NCBI GenBank assembly: GCA_034509925.1
Contig: CM067529.1
Location: 4,427,001-4,491,000 of the forward strand
DNA from: Hirudinaria manillensis
Lineage: Eukaryota; Annelida; Clitellata; Hirudinida; Hirudinidae
Direction of reading: 5' to 3'
Length of the DNA stretch: 64,000 bases
Part shown: positions 1 to 13,600 of the stretch, piece by piece
Position numbering within the stretch: position 1 is the stretch's first letter
How the letters are laid out: every line of letters begins with the position of its first letter
Notes under the pieces: model-generated
What the model was told of the DNA's origin: nothing
Seen by the model: only the letters and a program-made list of their open reading frames with translations
The model's database searches: none
Translations under genes and position numbers: made by a program

Positions 1-2962
1 TTACATACAACCATCCACACAACCTGTTCCAAATCTTCAAGTGTAATGGCTACGCTCTGAAATAAATTCAATCAACCATCATTTTAGCTTTGCTAATAAA
101 AAGGTTTTTTAAATATCCAAAATATCAAAGAATTTGATTAATTTTGAATTGTTAGGCTTCTGGTAATAAATTGTTCAACATATTTATTTAACCTGTTCAC
201 AATCTAAGCCTCCATTTAAAACTTGTTCTGGTATAATATGATTTTCTTTCTGCATCGAATCATTGATCTGCAGTCTTTCCAAGATTTTCTTGTGCTTTTT
301 CATTAGCAGAGCAAACAAACTAAATAAAAACAATTGAAATTTAAATTTGTTGGCTTTGAAAAGTCAACATTCATTCCTTATCACCAACCATTGCTAAAAT
401 AACAGTTATTTAACAATTATTGTTCAGTTTAATTTAATATACTTTATGTGATGGAAGTTGGATGCATAAGGAGTCACCTCACTAATCTCTGAGCAACATA
501 TGGATGGAGGTTCATAAATTGTGAGGACATATTTGCCAGGGCTCCTAAGCAATTGGTATGCAAGTACTGATCCTGTAGAACAGCATTGATGATAATATCA
601 TTATACTATATATATATATACAGTACAAGCATCGAAGCTTGTTGTAACTGCCGTTAGATCACGAATGAATATTTATATTTGAATATTCAAAATTAACTAT
701 CAGTTCTAATTACAAATAACAACAAAACAACATCACAAACCCTCATTCTAGTCATGTTGTACTGGATGGTTCTGATAAGCACAAGAATCATGAGACCACC
801 CAAGGATATCTCTCCAACTTGTCTCTCCTGAAACCAACTGACATTTTTCAACATCTGAAAAACACAAAGAATGGATTGTTATTCTGTTAAATAGCAAGCA
901 ATCATCAATATTCATGACTAACGATGTCGTGAACAGAAAGACTAAAGTTGTTATCTTCACTGAGGATGAGAATAATTATGAGTGCCATGTAAAGATGCTG
1001 GGAGTTGCCTTCTTGAGTATTGTACAAAACTTCCATTATGGGCAGGACCTGTGACACAAATTATAGTGCAATTCAATTAAAAAGGTAACTATCTAATTAT
1101 TTGAGTGATTTGAATTCATTCCATGATAGAGCAGAGGGTGAAGCCCCTGCTTTTAGCAATCCAATTAAACATGCCTTATTGAGTTTGTAACCTAGCATTG
1201 CCACACTAATGATTGACAAGAAACACCTGTGGCTCGAAGCATACGAACTACATCTGCATTGTGTCGCACAACACCTGACAAAAACAAAATGAGTAAAAAC
1301 TTGCCAATTGATCGATGCTTGCTCTTGTGAGGCAGAATGTTCTAACTCTTTCGACTCTATGTAGGAACATGTACAGAAGCAGAGTGCAGGAGTGTGACTT
1401 CAGAGTGTTGCAGATGGTTGAAAAGAGTGCAGAAAAGTTGACGAGAACTTGCTGATCATCTTGCACTTCATTCGCTAAAATTACATTCAAAACATTGAAC
1501 GATTTAGCATGTATAAGCACGGTCAAACATCGCACAGTAAATATTTTTTCTTTTTATAAAACCTAACCTTGATTCTCATCTGCCAAGGAAAGAAATGCTT
1601 TGTGGTAAGGATTTTCAAATGAAGAATGAGAGTAAAAATGGTTGCAAAGAACTAAGAGCAAGAGGAGGCTCTGATTGGCCAGCAGAGGCTCAGACTCTGG
1701 AGCATCTTTGCTGCCCGATTTTGTACTTGTCAAACCCAGCGTAACGACTGACCAGAGCCCAGCTACAAAGAAGAATGTCATTCAGAAGAATTATTCTCAC
1801 AATTTAAAAGTAAAATCCATACAAGCAACTGCTGATGTGATGCCATACAAAGATCCATGCTGGGTTTTAGAGCAAGACCTTTGATGGATAAAATTCCCAA
1901 GCAAAACTTTGACCAATTTATGAGAATTTCTTGAACTGTAAAATACGGTCAAAAGGTTTTAAAAGTTTCAGAAATAAATGAAAATAATGACAATGTACCC
2001 TACCATTTTCCTTGCATCATATGAGAATAGAATATGGAATCAAAAACTGGAGACGTGTGGAAAAGTTGAATGGAGAGGAGAGTTAATATTATATTGATGG
2101 ATTCACAATGGATGGAAAATGTCAAATCTCTGAAAAAATTTGTAATCAAAATTCCAATGAAGTGATGAGTTGAAATTGGAAGTTTCCTTTTCAATGCCAA
2201 ATACCCACTCGATTGGTACATCAACAAGAATTGAAATCATCCTGTCTAGGAATTCATCATAGAGTGATCCAGAAACTCCAAATGCAACGTTGCCTGAAAG
2301 TTAATGCAAACATATTTCTAAACTTCAAACTGCATTATTTATTTATATTGTGTGAGATGCGGGAATTGATAATTTAAATATCAAATTCGGATTGATTGAT
2401 AATGATGTGTTAGTAACCTTCAATAACATTGTTTATCTCAAACTGTTGAATCACAACTTCTTCAGCGAGGTTTTCCACAAAGTATTTACAACAAATCCTT
2501 ATGATGAATAGGGCATTACATGCCTGCCATGTGAACATATCACTACAATAGAAATTTCAAGTGATTCAAAAGTTTTACAGATCATCTTGCAAATATTTTA
2601 CACTCACTCTTTGCACAAGGCAGATGTTGATAGCTCTGATGCTCTTATGAGAAAGACTTTTATTAAAGATCCAAAGTTACCAGTCCGAGAATTATTTATC
2701 ACAAAATTTTTACATAAATTTGATGTTAACTCTTCGAGATGACTCTGATCGGAGCTAAAATAAATTACACAACTAGTCAGCCTTGGTATGGTCTTATATA
2801 AATAGCTTAATACCTATTCTTGGGAAAATTTATAGTAAAAGACAACAGCTGATTCCAAAAGGGGTCATTCGGAGAAATGTAATCCTGTCCGGAAAGCTTA
2901 ATCAAATACTCATTCGAGGCTAGGTTTTTAAACAAATTAGTAGTGCTTGTTGTCGCTCCCAT
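1..2962 (-). CDS. DYM: Dymeclin, C-terminal part cut off by window start
   Basis: Dymeclin is a Golgi-associated protein needed for normal secretory traffic. The first exon begins at 2962 with MGATTS, a potential N-myristoylation start as in other dymeclins, followed by [11 protein letters not shown], a hallmark of the family. Later exons on the minus strand give [16 protein letters not shown] (about 2608-2755), [10 protein letters not shown] (about 2540), [13 protein letters not shown] (about 1680), [15 protein letters not shown] (about 990), [20 protein letters not shown] (about 780) and [16 protein letters not shown] (about 530). Conserved order matches the human protein throughout. The frame is still open at base 1, inside a region matching the family's late helices, so roughly the last quarter lies outside. 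Introns are short. The intron 1049-1304 must use a GC donor (GCAAGT) to keep the frame. Identity is secure; exact exon edges are by eye. Confidence 0.93.
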
Positions 2963-3938
2963 ATTTACTATAATTCTCCTGTTGTACTTGCACCTATCAG
3001 AACAGCCAACGTTGAATATTCTAAAACAATCAAACACCAATAAAGTCTAAGATTCAAATATTTTTAAATCGGTGCCCGTGCCAAATTCCGACGTCACCAC
3101 ACAAATCAACAAAGCACGAAAGCAAAACATTAAAAGGTGTCTCAACACAAAGTTGTTGTCAAAATTATGAATTGCAATATAAAATATTTTTATATTTACA
3201 TTAATATTAGTTAGCAAAGTTTGAATATATTCGCAAAATTATGCCACGTATTAATTCTAATATAGCAGAAATCATATCAACTTTTTAATTAATGTGAACC
3301 ACCTCACCTCTCGCCTACTTTTTTTGCCTACCATGCAGCCCTTCTTCAGCTTCTCAAAGGCTTTTGAATTGACTTAGTTTAAAAAGTAGTTTCTTAAAAG
3401 ATTGGGGCTTCAGGCACATCAATCCTTCTCAGAATTTGCTTTGAAAAAACACGAAAAACTAGTAGTGAAAACCTCAATGTTGGACGAGGCCATGGAGCAA
3501 ATCCGGATACGGGAAACATCACGTTTGATTTGCTGCTTTATTGACTTCTTACACCCAAAATAAACCACTTTAAGTGGCACACCAGCAGAGGCACCCCTGA
3601 TGCAGTCTCACCAATGGTTCTAAATCTAAAGAAGCATTTACTCGTGGCTCCCCCCAAGCGATAAACACTAAAAAACTTTCTTGGGTAACCAACAACCCCT
3701 TCACAGAAAAACAGTACATCAAATTAAATATGCTAGACTATGTGTAATTGTTCTGCAAATCAATTGTTAAAATTGTTGTTGTAACCATTTGTAGGCCAGT
3801 TTAAACAATAATGAAATTATGCATTAAAAGTAAAATAAAATTACATGAAAATCAAAACCAAAATATCTAATATGATCCACAAACAACTCTGCATTCTTAT
3901 AGTGAGTCAACACACTATTTTAACTGAACATTAGAGGA
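2963..3938. other. Intergenic, dymeclin 5' flank and UFL1 3' flank
   Basis: No supported coding exon. It holds the presumed promoter and 5' leader of dymeclin and the 3' untranslated end of UFL1, which lie head to tail on the minus strand. No repeat or RNA gene was recognised. Confidence 0.6.
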
Positions 3939-6900
3939 TCAATTCATTTCTTCACTTGGATCATCTGAGTTTTTGAAAGTTGATGGGAGTTCTTTTATCT
4001 GAGGAATGATGGAGTCCAGTGCCTTAGCAAGTTCTTCCTTTTGCAAGTCGTTATTTTCATCATCAGCAGACAAATTGAACTGTTTAATCACCAACTCTAA
4101 AGAAGGAATATAATTAATTAAGGCGTTATGACAATAGAACCAATCAAAGATGTGGAAAAAAGTCTGAGCATCTACCTTGTCCTTTTAAAAGTAATTCGTG
4201 CTGATTTTCCTTCATGTGTTTCTTTAGGAAAGAGGTAATGAGAGGCACAAACTTCCCAGTAGCATGAAGCATGGAGTTTGTGACTAGTTGGAAAAGGAGA
4301 ACAGATGCCATGTGGATAACCAGGGCAGGGTTGGTCTCCGAGGCCAAGCTTCTGGTCAATGTTTGCCTATTGCCAAACAGCAATTGCCTAAAAGAAATAC
4401 ATGTAATCAAATATTGAACTTTGAATTTAATAGATACTTAATTCTAAAAATATTCTTGGACATTTATCTACATGGCAGGATAGCTTTCACAAACTGTACC
4501 ATATACTTGTCATCATTAATTTCACTTTTATGAATAAAATGAAAAACATCCTGACATATGTTACAAAAGTTAATTTAAAAATTAAAAGTCAAACCTATCT
4601 TTATTCTTGTTCCTTTTCAAGGGAATATTGAGAAATTCTGTGCCACAGATTCCATCGAGATTATTGTAAAAGTCATCTAAATTCTATAATAAATGCTCCA
4701 GCTTATTTGAGTGATTCAAAGCACAAAAGAAAATATGTTTACAACCTTAGAATTAAGGGAGGAGTTAAGTTTGGTCAACAGGGTCTTGGTCTTCTCATCC
4801 CTAATAGCTGATATAATGCTTAACCTTTCCTAAACAGATGACAAATGGTGAATGCTTTTAGATAAACTTAATGTAAAAAATATATATATAAACAAATAGC
4901 ATTTGATTATGTCTCTTCTTACTTCACTTGTCATTGAATCTTCCTTAGAGATGTTTACCAAGGCCTCTGTGGCGTACAGACTAAATACGAGATTTGAAAT
5001 GTCCGTGCAGATGGTCTTCAGGAGGTGGGCATTCAGTTGAGGCTGAACATCCTCTGATAACAGGATTTTAAAGAATTGATGTTTTAATATTACTTTATTC
5101 TATATTATTTAACATTACTCTTTATTATTATGTTCTATTATTATTCTATATTATTTAAACATTACTCTTTCATATTCCTCCGGAAAGATAATACAAGACA
5201 TTAATAAATAAATTTAGCTAACCTTTAAATTGAAGAATGCCCTTTTCATAAAGTTTCACATTGCTCCAATGAGCGAAGATTTTCTCGGACACCTCGGCAA
5301 ATGCTTTCTTCTTGCTCGGTGCACTCTGCATCGCTGCAGACGAGGTTATATTCACGCTTTGCAAAAAGACGCTCTTCAGCTCTTCATTGAACATCTTATT
5401 CAAGTCCCTTATCGTGACAATAAAGAAATAATCATCCATTTGATTCTTAACAAAGTAAAAAAATAATGAATTACTTTATAATTCTAAGAGCCAGTAATTC
5501 ACAGAGCTCTGGATTTGCTTCCTTCAAAAGAGGCATTTTGGTCAGCTCCTCGGAAAGCTCTTTTATCGTCATGAATATGTACGTTTCCTGCTTCTTCCTC
5601 GAGTGGTCAATTTCCTCCTGATCGATGTCATCATCTTGGTCATCTCTGTGATTTCCATGGGAATTATATTTCTTCTTAACGACTTTTGTCTTCACTTCAC
5701 GACTTTGCGATCCACCCAAGCCTTTTGGGCCTGAAATTAATATGTAAACATTTAACGACCATAAAATTCTACATCAATGACATTTCGACCATGCAAGTAA
5801 CATGCACTAAGAGTTCAGTTCTTTGCCATCAAAATTCCAAGCGACACTTTTCCACTTCCATTAATTCTCACCAGATTTCTTCTTCCTCTGATCCTTCTTG
5901 TCTTCCTTTAACGTTTCCTCTTCGTGTTGTACATGATGTGCTGTCTTATCGTGCCTCGCAAGGATGGAAGGATTTTCGATTATAGTCTGTAATCAATATA
6001 ATAAATATTATAAATTGATGTAATAAATAAGAATCAAATTATCAATTACTGAGAATTAAATTATTAAATGATAAAAGAATCTTTACCTTTTCAGCTTTGA
6101 GCAGGACTAATGGTCTTAGATGTTCCATAATCTTCTCAACTAAGGATTGGCTAACAATGAACTCATCACCAAGCAAAAGCAACCCTGCTTTTTTCTTTAT
6201 CAATTTGCTTGCAATGATTCTTGAATCATCCTTCGTGCATAGGCTCGGAAGATGAGGCTGTTTTAAGCATTTCAAAGTTTATAACTGAATAAAAGATTAT
6301 AAATCCTAAACTCATTAACAAAGAAGTCATAGAAGTTAAAACTCACTGTGACATCAAAGAAGTTGCTCTCTTCAAGTGCCTCTTCCATTTCTGCTTCAAT
6401 TCTTTCTTTCAGTTCAGGTCCAAGGCAGCAAGATTTCAAGAATTCCAGTTGTTGATTCTTAAATCTTCTTTTTGCAAATACCTCAGGATCAGAAATTCCA
6501 AGTCTTGTTAAGCCATCATATTCTGAATAATACATTCAATAATTAAAAAGAGCATTGTGTAATCCCAGTAGAAATGGGATGCCATTAGGATTTCTTTATA
6601 TCATATTATCCCAAACATACAATTTTAGTAACAGAGACAGGTCAATGGGTGTTTAAGATATGTTTTAGAAAACATGAAAGCATGCAGCAAGACAAACCCA
6701 AGTAAGAGTTCTGATTGAAAAATGAAGTGACCCATTCTTGCTGGCATTTAACATAAATGTCAGGGGTGTAGACAACATTGTAAGGTCTACCACCAGATGT
6801 AGAACCACTCAGCTGCTTTGTGGTCACAAGTGTATCCAACACAGCTATAAAATAAAAATAAAATCAATTTAAAAAAAAAACTATAATTGAATTAAAAATA

Positions 6901-8391
6901 AGTTTTAAGATTACAAACAGTAAAAGAGTCTTTCATTAATGCCCAATTTGCTGATTATCGGAAATACCCCAGTGGGTCTGAAATAAAATTAAATAAATTA
7001 AATTATTTATTTTCTTTTACTAATCAACTCCTAAATAATATTTACATGTTTCTAAATATTTCACTTGTGCATTTGCATGTGCTTTTAACTTAATAGAAGA
7101 GCCTAATTTATGAAAAAACCTTATAATGCTAGAAAAAATTCCCCTGATGACAGCCTGCTGTCTGTTCATGTAACTCTCTGTGAATATGTGCTCTCCAAGA
7201 TCATCTATTTGCCCTTTTATCAAAGTTCCTAGTTTCTCCCTAAGCAGCTTTTCAAATTTTCAAAAAAATGGTTAAGCATTCTGTTTGATATAAATACATT
7301 CAAGACAGCATGAATATTCAGTATACCTCTTTCAAAATATCTCCAGGTAATACATAATTCCTTGAAAGTTCAGATAATGTCAGCAGACCCTGTTGTTGTA
7401 ATTTGTCATTAATCTCTTCACAGAGATGGTCAAAATATTCTCTGAAACAAAACATTAATTTAATTTTTAATTTAATAATAAAAAAATATATATTTATCCA
7501 ACTTCATACTCACCTGCTGATCAGCTGGCCAAGGATCAGCTTTAGATTTTTCTCTGACCTGAGCAAATCATTAACCTTTGACTCAACATGCTTAAAATCA
7601 ACATTTAGAGCTTGTTGAAGGTCCACAAGGTTTACTCTGCCTAAACACAAAAACAAGTTCATCCAACAAATATTGTTCATGTTACAAACTTAATGCGCAT
7701 TCATAATTGATATTTAATTAACATCACAAATATTTTTTGTTCACCCTAATGTTGTGAACTATGTTAAAAATATAAGTTAAGAAATTCATTATGAGAAATG
7801 TTTGGTGAAACAAAAAGTGCTAGTAATTAAGTTATATCGTTGCTAGCTATATTGTTGAATGCTGAATGAACACTGAAGCCTCAAATTGCCTTGTTTACAA
7901 GCAACAGATACTTTATGTCATACAAGGTTAACATTAACATGTTATTTTGATTCACTGAAATTCCATGGCATTATATCTCAGGTGTAAATTGACAAACCTC
8001 CTGCAACAGCAAGTTCTTCCAATATCTCCTTAGAAAGTTCAACTGGTGTCAAGTACTCTTTACCATCTGTCGTGAATATAACTTCGAGTATGCGAAGATC
8101 AATGAGTCTCTGCACTATCTCGATACAGTTCCTTTCTGACAATCTGACGATTTCACAAATAAAATCCGTGTTATCGTTTCAACCATATAGAACACATTTC
8201 TAAAAACATAATTGCATAAGGTGCAGTATGTGAGTGACCCATTCTTGCTGGCATTCAAACGAAGAAACTATAGAATTATCAAAAGATTGGTAGAAAAAGA
8301 TTTAAACAACTTTTGTGCAGAAGAACTGAGCTGAATGCGATGAAAATCGCTCGCAAGTCTTTTAATTTCATCCCAGTCGCTGGCTGTCATT
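3939..8391 (-). CDS. UFL1: E3 UFM1-protein ligase 1
   Basis: UFL1 attaches the ubiquitin-like modifier UFM1 to targets such as ribosomal protein uL24 at the ER, working with DDRGK1 and CDK5RAP3. The start at 8391 gives [20 protein letters not shown], which aligns with the start of the human protein. Further conserved blocks are LSERNC (about 8140), GKEYLTP (about 8060), [10 protein letters not shown] (about 7600), [17 protein letters not shown] (about 7430), [17 protein letters not shown] (about 6940), [18 protein letters not shown] (about 6740), a Lys/Asp-rich linker with KTKVVKKKY (about 5690) and [15 protein letters not shown] (about 4310). The protein ends DPSEEMN with TGA at 3939. About a dozen short introns interrupt it. 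One intron contains a 23-bp copy of a coding exon of the same gene (see findings). Length and domain order look complete. Confidence 0.95.
5097..5170. repeat. Imperfect direct duplication in a UFL1 intron
   Basis: An AT-rich segment at about 5097-5122 recurs at 5143-5170 with one extra A. Both copies read ATTCTATATTATTTAA at their start and ATTACTCTTT at their end. The copies are offset by 46 bp and lie between two UFL1 exons. Confidence 0.7.
8233..8255. repeat. 23-bp intronic copy of UFL1 exon sequence
   Basis: These 23 bases are identical to 6726-6748, which lies inside the UFL1 exon coding QEWVTSFF. The intronic copy has the same orientation as the exon and sits in the first intron. Confidence 0.8.
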
Positions 8392-8899
8392 TTACTGCTT
8401 CGAATGTATAAAAGTGAGCATAAGGACATCACAGCAACATGCACACGGTGATCATTTGAAGTAACATATGTTTTGAATTATTGCAAATTATATTTTTATT
8501 GATTGTTTTAGTAAAATTAAGTAACTTGATTTGACACAGAGAACAAGTATTTTATTTTAGGATCTCAGAAGGCTTGCATTAAATATTTAACTGTTTTGTT
8601 TTCAGTCAAAATTTGCAAATTAAATAAATTGTAAAAGCGTCGAAAACGAGTTAAGTCACGACAACTTACTGTCACTAATTCAATCTAAAAATAGATTACG
8701 AATAAAAATGTTGGGAATTTTAAACTGTTCACAATAGCAGCCATTGACACAGCTTTAGAATGAGAATGTATAAGATTCTTAAGGATTAGCAACCCGCAAA
8801 CCTGCAAGTCAAATAATAGCAGCTTATATAGCTTCAAAGACACAACCTCGTAAAAAAAATTCATCAGGATGTTTGAGATCAATATTCGTGTCTTAACGA
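8392..8899. promoter_or_regulatory. Divergent promoter region between UFL1 and the 163-aa gene
   Basis: 508 bp separate the two start codons, which face away from each other, so the two genes probably share this promoter region. No specific factor site could be assigned. A 65-codon minus-strand frame at 8685-8882 has low-complexity AT-driven composition and was not accepted as a gene. Confidence 0.45.
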
Positions 8900-9391
8900 A
8901 TGGATAACCTACAATTTTCTCCTCTGCCGGAACACGAATTTCATCAAAGAATTGCTGCTTTCGAATGTTTAATGATTAAAAACGGTTCTTTGTGCTTAGA
9001 TATGCGAAATCGTCAAAGTTTTGAGTCTAGTGATAAAAAACCTCCTCCAGTTCCTCCGAAAAATCTGTCCAAAGTTCATAACTTGTCCGTTATGAATAAA
9101 AACTTTGATACTAAAGACCAAACTAATAAGTTCGGACACAAACTTGTTCCAGAACAAGTGGAATACAGAAAAGCCGTTGTCAGCAAATATCCAGACGCTG
9201 CTTATTTGTGCGGAAAGTTGTACAAAAAAATTAATTTTGAAGATTCCAAATACGAACATGCAAAGCCCCCAAAGAAGCCTTTAAAGAAGCCAAAAGTTTT
9301 GGATTTCTCGAAATATGGCAGATGTTCTGATCCGGTTGCGAGGCAGTCTAATATGGAAGACATTATAGAAGAAGATTATGTTGATTTTTAA
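8900..9391 (+). CDS. Unrecognised intronless 163-aa protein
   Basis: A single uninterrupted frame starts ATGGATAAC in good context (ACGAATGG) and ends IIEEDYVDF. I do not recognise the family. Visible features are a proline-rich class II-like SH3 ligand motif KKPPPVPPKN around residues 47-56, a lysine/proline-rich stretch HAKPPKKPLKKPK around 120-132, and an acidic C-terminus. There is no signal peptide or membrane segment, so a soluble, largely disordered adaptor-like protein is likely. Its start lies 508 bp from the divergent UFL1 start. Codon use looks coding on the plus strand; the overlapping minus frame at 8996-9259 is its shadow. Being intronless in an intron-rich neighbourhood is unusual. 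Confidence 0.7.
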   Translation: MDNLQFSPLPEHEFHQRIAAFECLMIKNGSLCLDMRNRQSFESSDKKPPPVPPKNLSKVHNLSVMNKNFDTKDQTNKFGHKLVPEQVEYRKAVVSKYPDAAYLCGKLYKKINFEDSKYEHAKPPKKPLKKPKVLDFSKYGRCSDPVARQSNMEDIIEEDYVDF

Positions 9392-10651
9392 AATTTTGGA
9401 GAAAGATTTATAAACGCAAATGTTGTATTTTCATAGATTTTGTTTATGAAATGGTCAGAAAACATTGAACCCGAACTGTTTCAAGCATTTTGAAAAATAG
9501 CGATATCGATGTTTTATTGGTCATATAGTTTAAACCAGGTCCAGATTTAGGTTTGACATGTTTAATTCAAAATGTTATTTATCATTGATTGTAGGATCCA
9601 ACAAAAATATAAATATAAAATTTACTAACTGTTTTGAGTTACGCAACACAAACGCTCTTTTGACCAACTTCTGCTGTACTACTATCGACTATGTTATGAT
9701 CGTGTGTGAGGCTGGTCAAACGGTTTAATTGAACACTTCCATGCATAAATTGTTTAGCTTTTGGAAAATGTTATGCCACAGATGCTGACGTGGAAAAACA
9801 GTACAACAGTACATATATATATTTGCATATTTGTAATTGTAAGATGCTGCTGTATGCTAACTAACACTGGGAAGCCGGGCTTCAGGGTCGCAAATTTTGC
9901 GTTTTGTCATGGGCGCCAAAAATCCTCGCTACTTCACTGCAAGTTCCTTGACTTTGAGGCAGAGGGTAAAACTTGTAGTATCTTAACAAGGAGAGAGCCT
10001 TTCGAACCAATTTGAGATCTTTCCCCTTTAATCGGACACATGGAAGTAACGAACCTCTACGTCACAAGTTACGGGACCGCTCAGAGCTGTCGACAGCGAA
10101 GCGTGTAAGTAGGCAGCTAACTCGGGCATTCCTCGAAATTGATTATTTTACTATTTTTACCAGAAGAATTTTCGATAGTTTTTCAAGCTTAGTTTGAAAT
10201 TTCTGCATAGAGAAATCCATAATTTATGGCTCCCATGATCATCTAGTTCTATTATTTGACCTTGTCTAAATTTGTCCTTGAAATAACGTTGACATAGCTC
10301 GTCTTACGTTGAGTTATTGGCCTAGTTGCGTAATGCCATAACAAAAAAAAATCAAAAAGAGTTGATTGCAGTATAAAAACAAATGCAATAATAAAACGAC
10401 CTTCAAAAATCAGTGGCAACAAGCGATTAAGCGAGAATATCAAGTCACCGATATAAAAGTAAAAATTTCACAATTTCTCATCACAATAAATTTTTAAGCA
10501 AACTTTTAAGAACACCAAAGACATCAATGCTGAGGGTGTCAATGTAACAGTAATCTATGTGCCCATGTAATGCAAGAATTTTTATGCAGCTTACTTTTAA
10601 AAAAAATAATATAATATATAGCCCATGTATTTCAGGATATGTTCACATCCA
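9392..10651. other. Intergenic, no supported gene
   Basis: It contains only short frames without recognisable similarity (for example 9761-10015 and 10012-10197 on the plus strand). A stretch around 9860-10090 is more GC-rich than its surroundings but shows no clear domain or RNA fold. Both flanking genes end here, so it is mainly 3' sequence of convergent genes. Confidence 0.5.
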
Positions 10652-13600
10652 TCACCTATAGTTTAAGTTATTGGGGTTTCGATACATACAAACGTATCCG
10701 TCACACAAAAAACGGACAACTTCCTCGGGCAAGTTGTTAGTCGCACTCAGATCGAGTACATGGAATTCTTGGGGATCAAATAGATATTTTGGGATATGAT
10801 CACAAAGGGTCACTTTAGGTACATTGTAACCACCATCAAGACCTGCAGTTTTAAATTTTTGCAAAATCTTCACTAATACATAATATAAATATATTTTTAA
10901 AAAAATGTAAATAGTTATAAAGATTAGAAATTTATTTAGAAATGACTTGAAGAACGAAAAACTTGCCTATTCTATCAGACATGCTGTCGAAAAAAACCCA
11001 GGGTGAATCGGGCTGCATTCCGCATTTCGTAAAGCAAACATAATGACTTATTTTGATGCAAATGACGGCAAATAGTTCCAACATGTCAACACTCTGAGTT
11101 AATTCATCTTCATGCTCTCCTGAAAATGTGACATTCATCCTTAAATCAGCACTTTAATATCCTTTAAGAATATATTGTTTAACCTATGAAATATGGCTGA
11201 TGAAATTTCCTTTGAAGGCTTGAATGAAACTGAAACAGACATAAGAAGAAATTTTTGCTGGATAAAAACAAAAATGAATGAATAACAACACAGACCTTTT
11301 TTGAGCAATTTCTGCAGAAATCCAAAGTTTTATTTTTTCCTGGTGATTCTAGACAACAGTCATCACATCTAAAACAACTTTTATGGCCACAAACAAAGCA
11401 CAGAGCTGGAAGTAAATTTGAAAATGAGTTGCAAAGGATGATGCCATCATCAAATTAAAATTAAAAGATACTCTTCATTATAATAATGATAATATTAATA
11501 CTATTAGTAAATTAAAAAATAATTAATACTATTAATAAATATTATTCAATTTTCATTCATTATTCAATCAATATCATCACAAAGACTTTTTGCAAAAGTT
11601 CCTTCATGGGATTGTTATGGTAGCATCCATTAAAGCATTATGATCGAAACCTAGTTTGCACCGATTTGAGGAGGAGCCATAACATAAGCATAAACAGCCA
11701 TAGTGCTGCCATCATAAATCTCCAATTATTAATAATAATATTGGTGATTTCTTTCACTTTTTCTTTACAAAATATGGATTGCAAGTTGGATAATATGGTA
11801 GCAATCATGCAACATTAACATCACGTTGACTCTGCATGTCATGGTCCATCTCATATCATAACATAAATGGTGGACATAAAGTTAGTCACAGAAATAAATT
11901 AAGGTAGCATCCACCAAATCACCTGGTTGTTTAACATGTCCGATATTTAAAAACAAAGACGGCAAAATAGAATGAAAGACTTTTTCTTTCCCAAATCGAG
12001 GTAGTTGAAGAATCAAACAACTGGGTATCTGCAAAAAAACTGATGAAAATCATCATCCATGCAGAAGTAACCCTGAGTCATTTTAAGTTTAGAAATTTGA
12101 TTGTAGGTTTCACCTCTGAAAATGCCAAATTAAGTCTCAATAAGCACTTTTGCAGAAGTTCCTGAGTTGTGGTCCTGATGCCAGTACATCCATGGCCATT
12201 GACAAGCAGTTGAAATGAGTATTCTGTTGAGCCAGAACTAATAAATACATTAATTAGCATGAAAAAAACTTAAAAGAAATTAACCAGAAGATAAATGAAT
12301 AATTCATCCAAGTTTGGCTTATTGAAAAAAACTATATTTGTATACCAGAAATTTTGGCACCTAACATCATTTCAAGTACAAGTTTAATGAAATTTTTGAA
12401 TTAACCTTAATTTTACGAAAGGCTCGGTTTTTAAGGCTTCAGTAAACAAACAGTGAAGAAGCTCTTCAGGATCTGCAAAGAAGTTTGAAATAATAATAGG
12501 ACTGTTATAATAAGTAAATCATTGTTATAAGTAGGTTATCAGCAATTCTATGATTTACATGCAATTTTTATATGCAATTACCTTTTTCTTCTGTTAAAAA
12601 TCCAGATTTTGAACTTGTGGTGTCTATGAGATGCCTCAATCTTAGCATCTTATCTGCCCTTACATAGAGATTACTAGAAAATAAAATCTAAATATTTCCA
12701 AAAAATAAAAAAAACATCGGCCCGATCTCGTAAATCCATTATCGATTCAAAATAAATTAAAATTTTATACCATTCCCAGGTTGTTCGACGTTAAGAAATA
12801 ATAAATAAATAATTATTAAAACAAGCCCGGAAGGTCATAAACTTCAACCTCGACAAGGCCATTAATTCAATCTTACTCCTACCATCTCAGAGGGTTGACA
12901 ATTTCGTTGAGCAGAACGGCCTGAATCTCATTATATAGAATGGCATCATTGGCCCTTCTTTTCCGGTGAAGGATGGAATCGAAGCAATGGTTAAAAGCAA
13001 ACATCGAGAACAAAGTTACGTCCATGTAGCATGAATTGCGATGTCCTTGAATACCTAAGTTCCTACCCATCTCTAATTCCTTTTCAAGCCTTGATGGCAG
13101 CAATGTTTTAGAAAGGAGTTGCTTATCCATATTCCTTTTTTTAAAGTAAATAGAAATACATAGAAATGAGATGATAAATAATAAATTTTAACAATACCAC
13201 AATAAACCACAGAAGCAAGGCAGAAATCAAAGCAACAAATTTACTTTTTCAATAACTTCAGTAATTCCACTTCACTACTAACAAATAAGCAGCTTTGAGG
13301 TTTTGTTACTTCAAGACACTCTGTATTGCCGAAACCTTTGAATTTAAGCTTGTGCATTAATCAAAATATAATTGGAATGGCTGGCTTTTATGGCTTACTT
13401 TTACCAGAGTATGGCTCACTAAATCTATTGTCACGTTTTATTTTTGAAAGCTTGGCAAAATATCCTCTCTTGGGAGCACACACAAATTTCTGTTCGTTAT
13501 CAAAGGTTCCGTTGGTAGCTGCTGAACACTCTTCTTCCTACATTAAAATTAATTACCTCGTAAAAAATGAATTAAATATGACTGAGAATTGCAAATGAAA

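Noticed and set aside
5686-5985. 99-codon plus-strand frame
   Set aside because: It overlaps UFL1 exons on the opposite strand, which have clear family similarity.
8685-8882. 65-codon minus-strand frame upstream of UFL1
   Set aside because: Leu/Phe/Ile-rich translation of AT-rich promoter DNA; UFL1 starts clearly at 8391.
9761-10197. Two plus-strand frames of 84 and 61 codons
   Set aside because: No domain, no splice context and no similarity I recognise; the slightly raised GC content alone is not enough.
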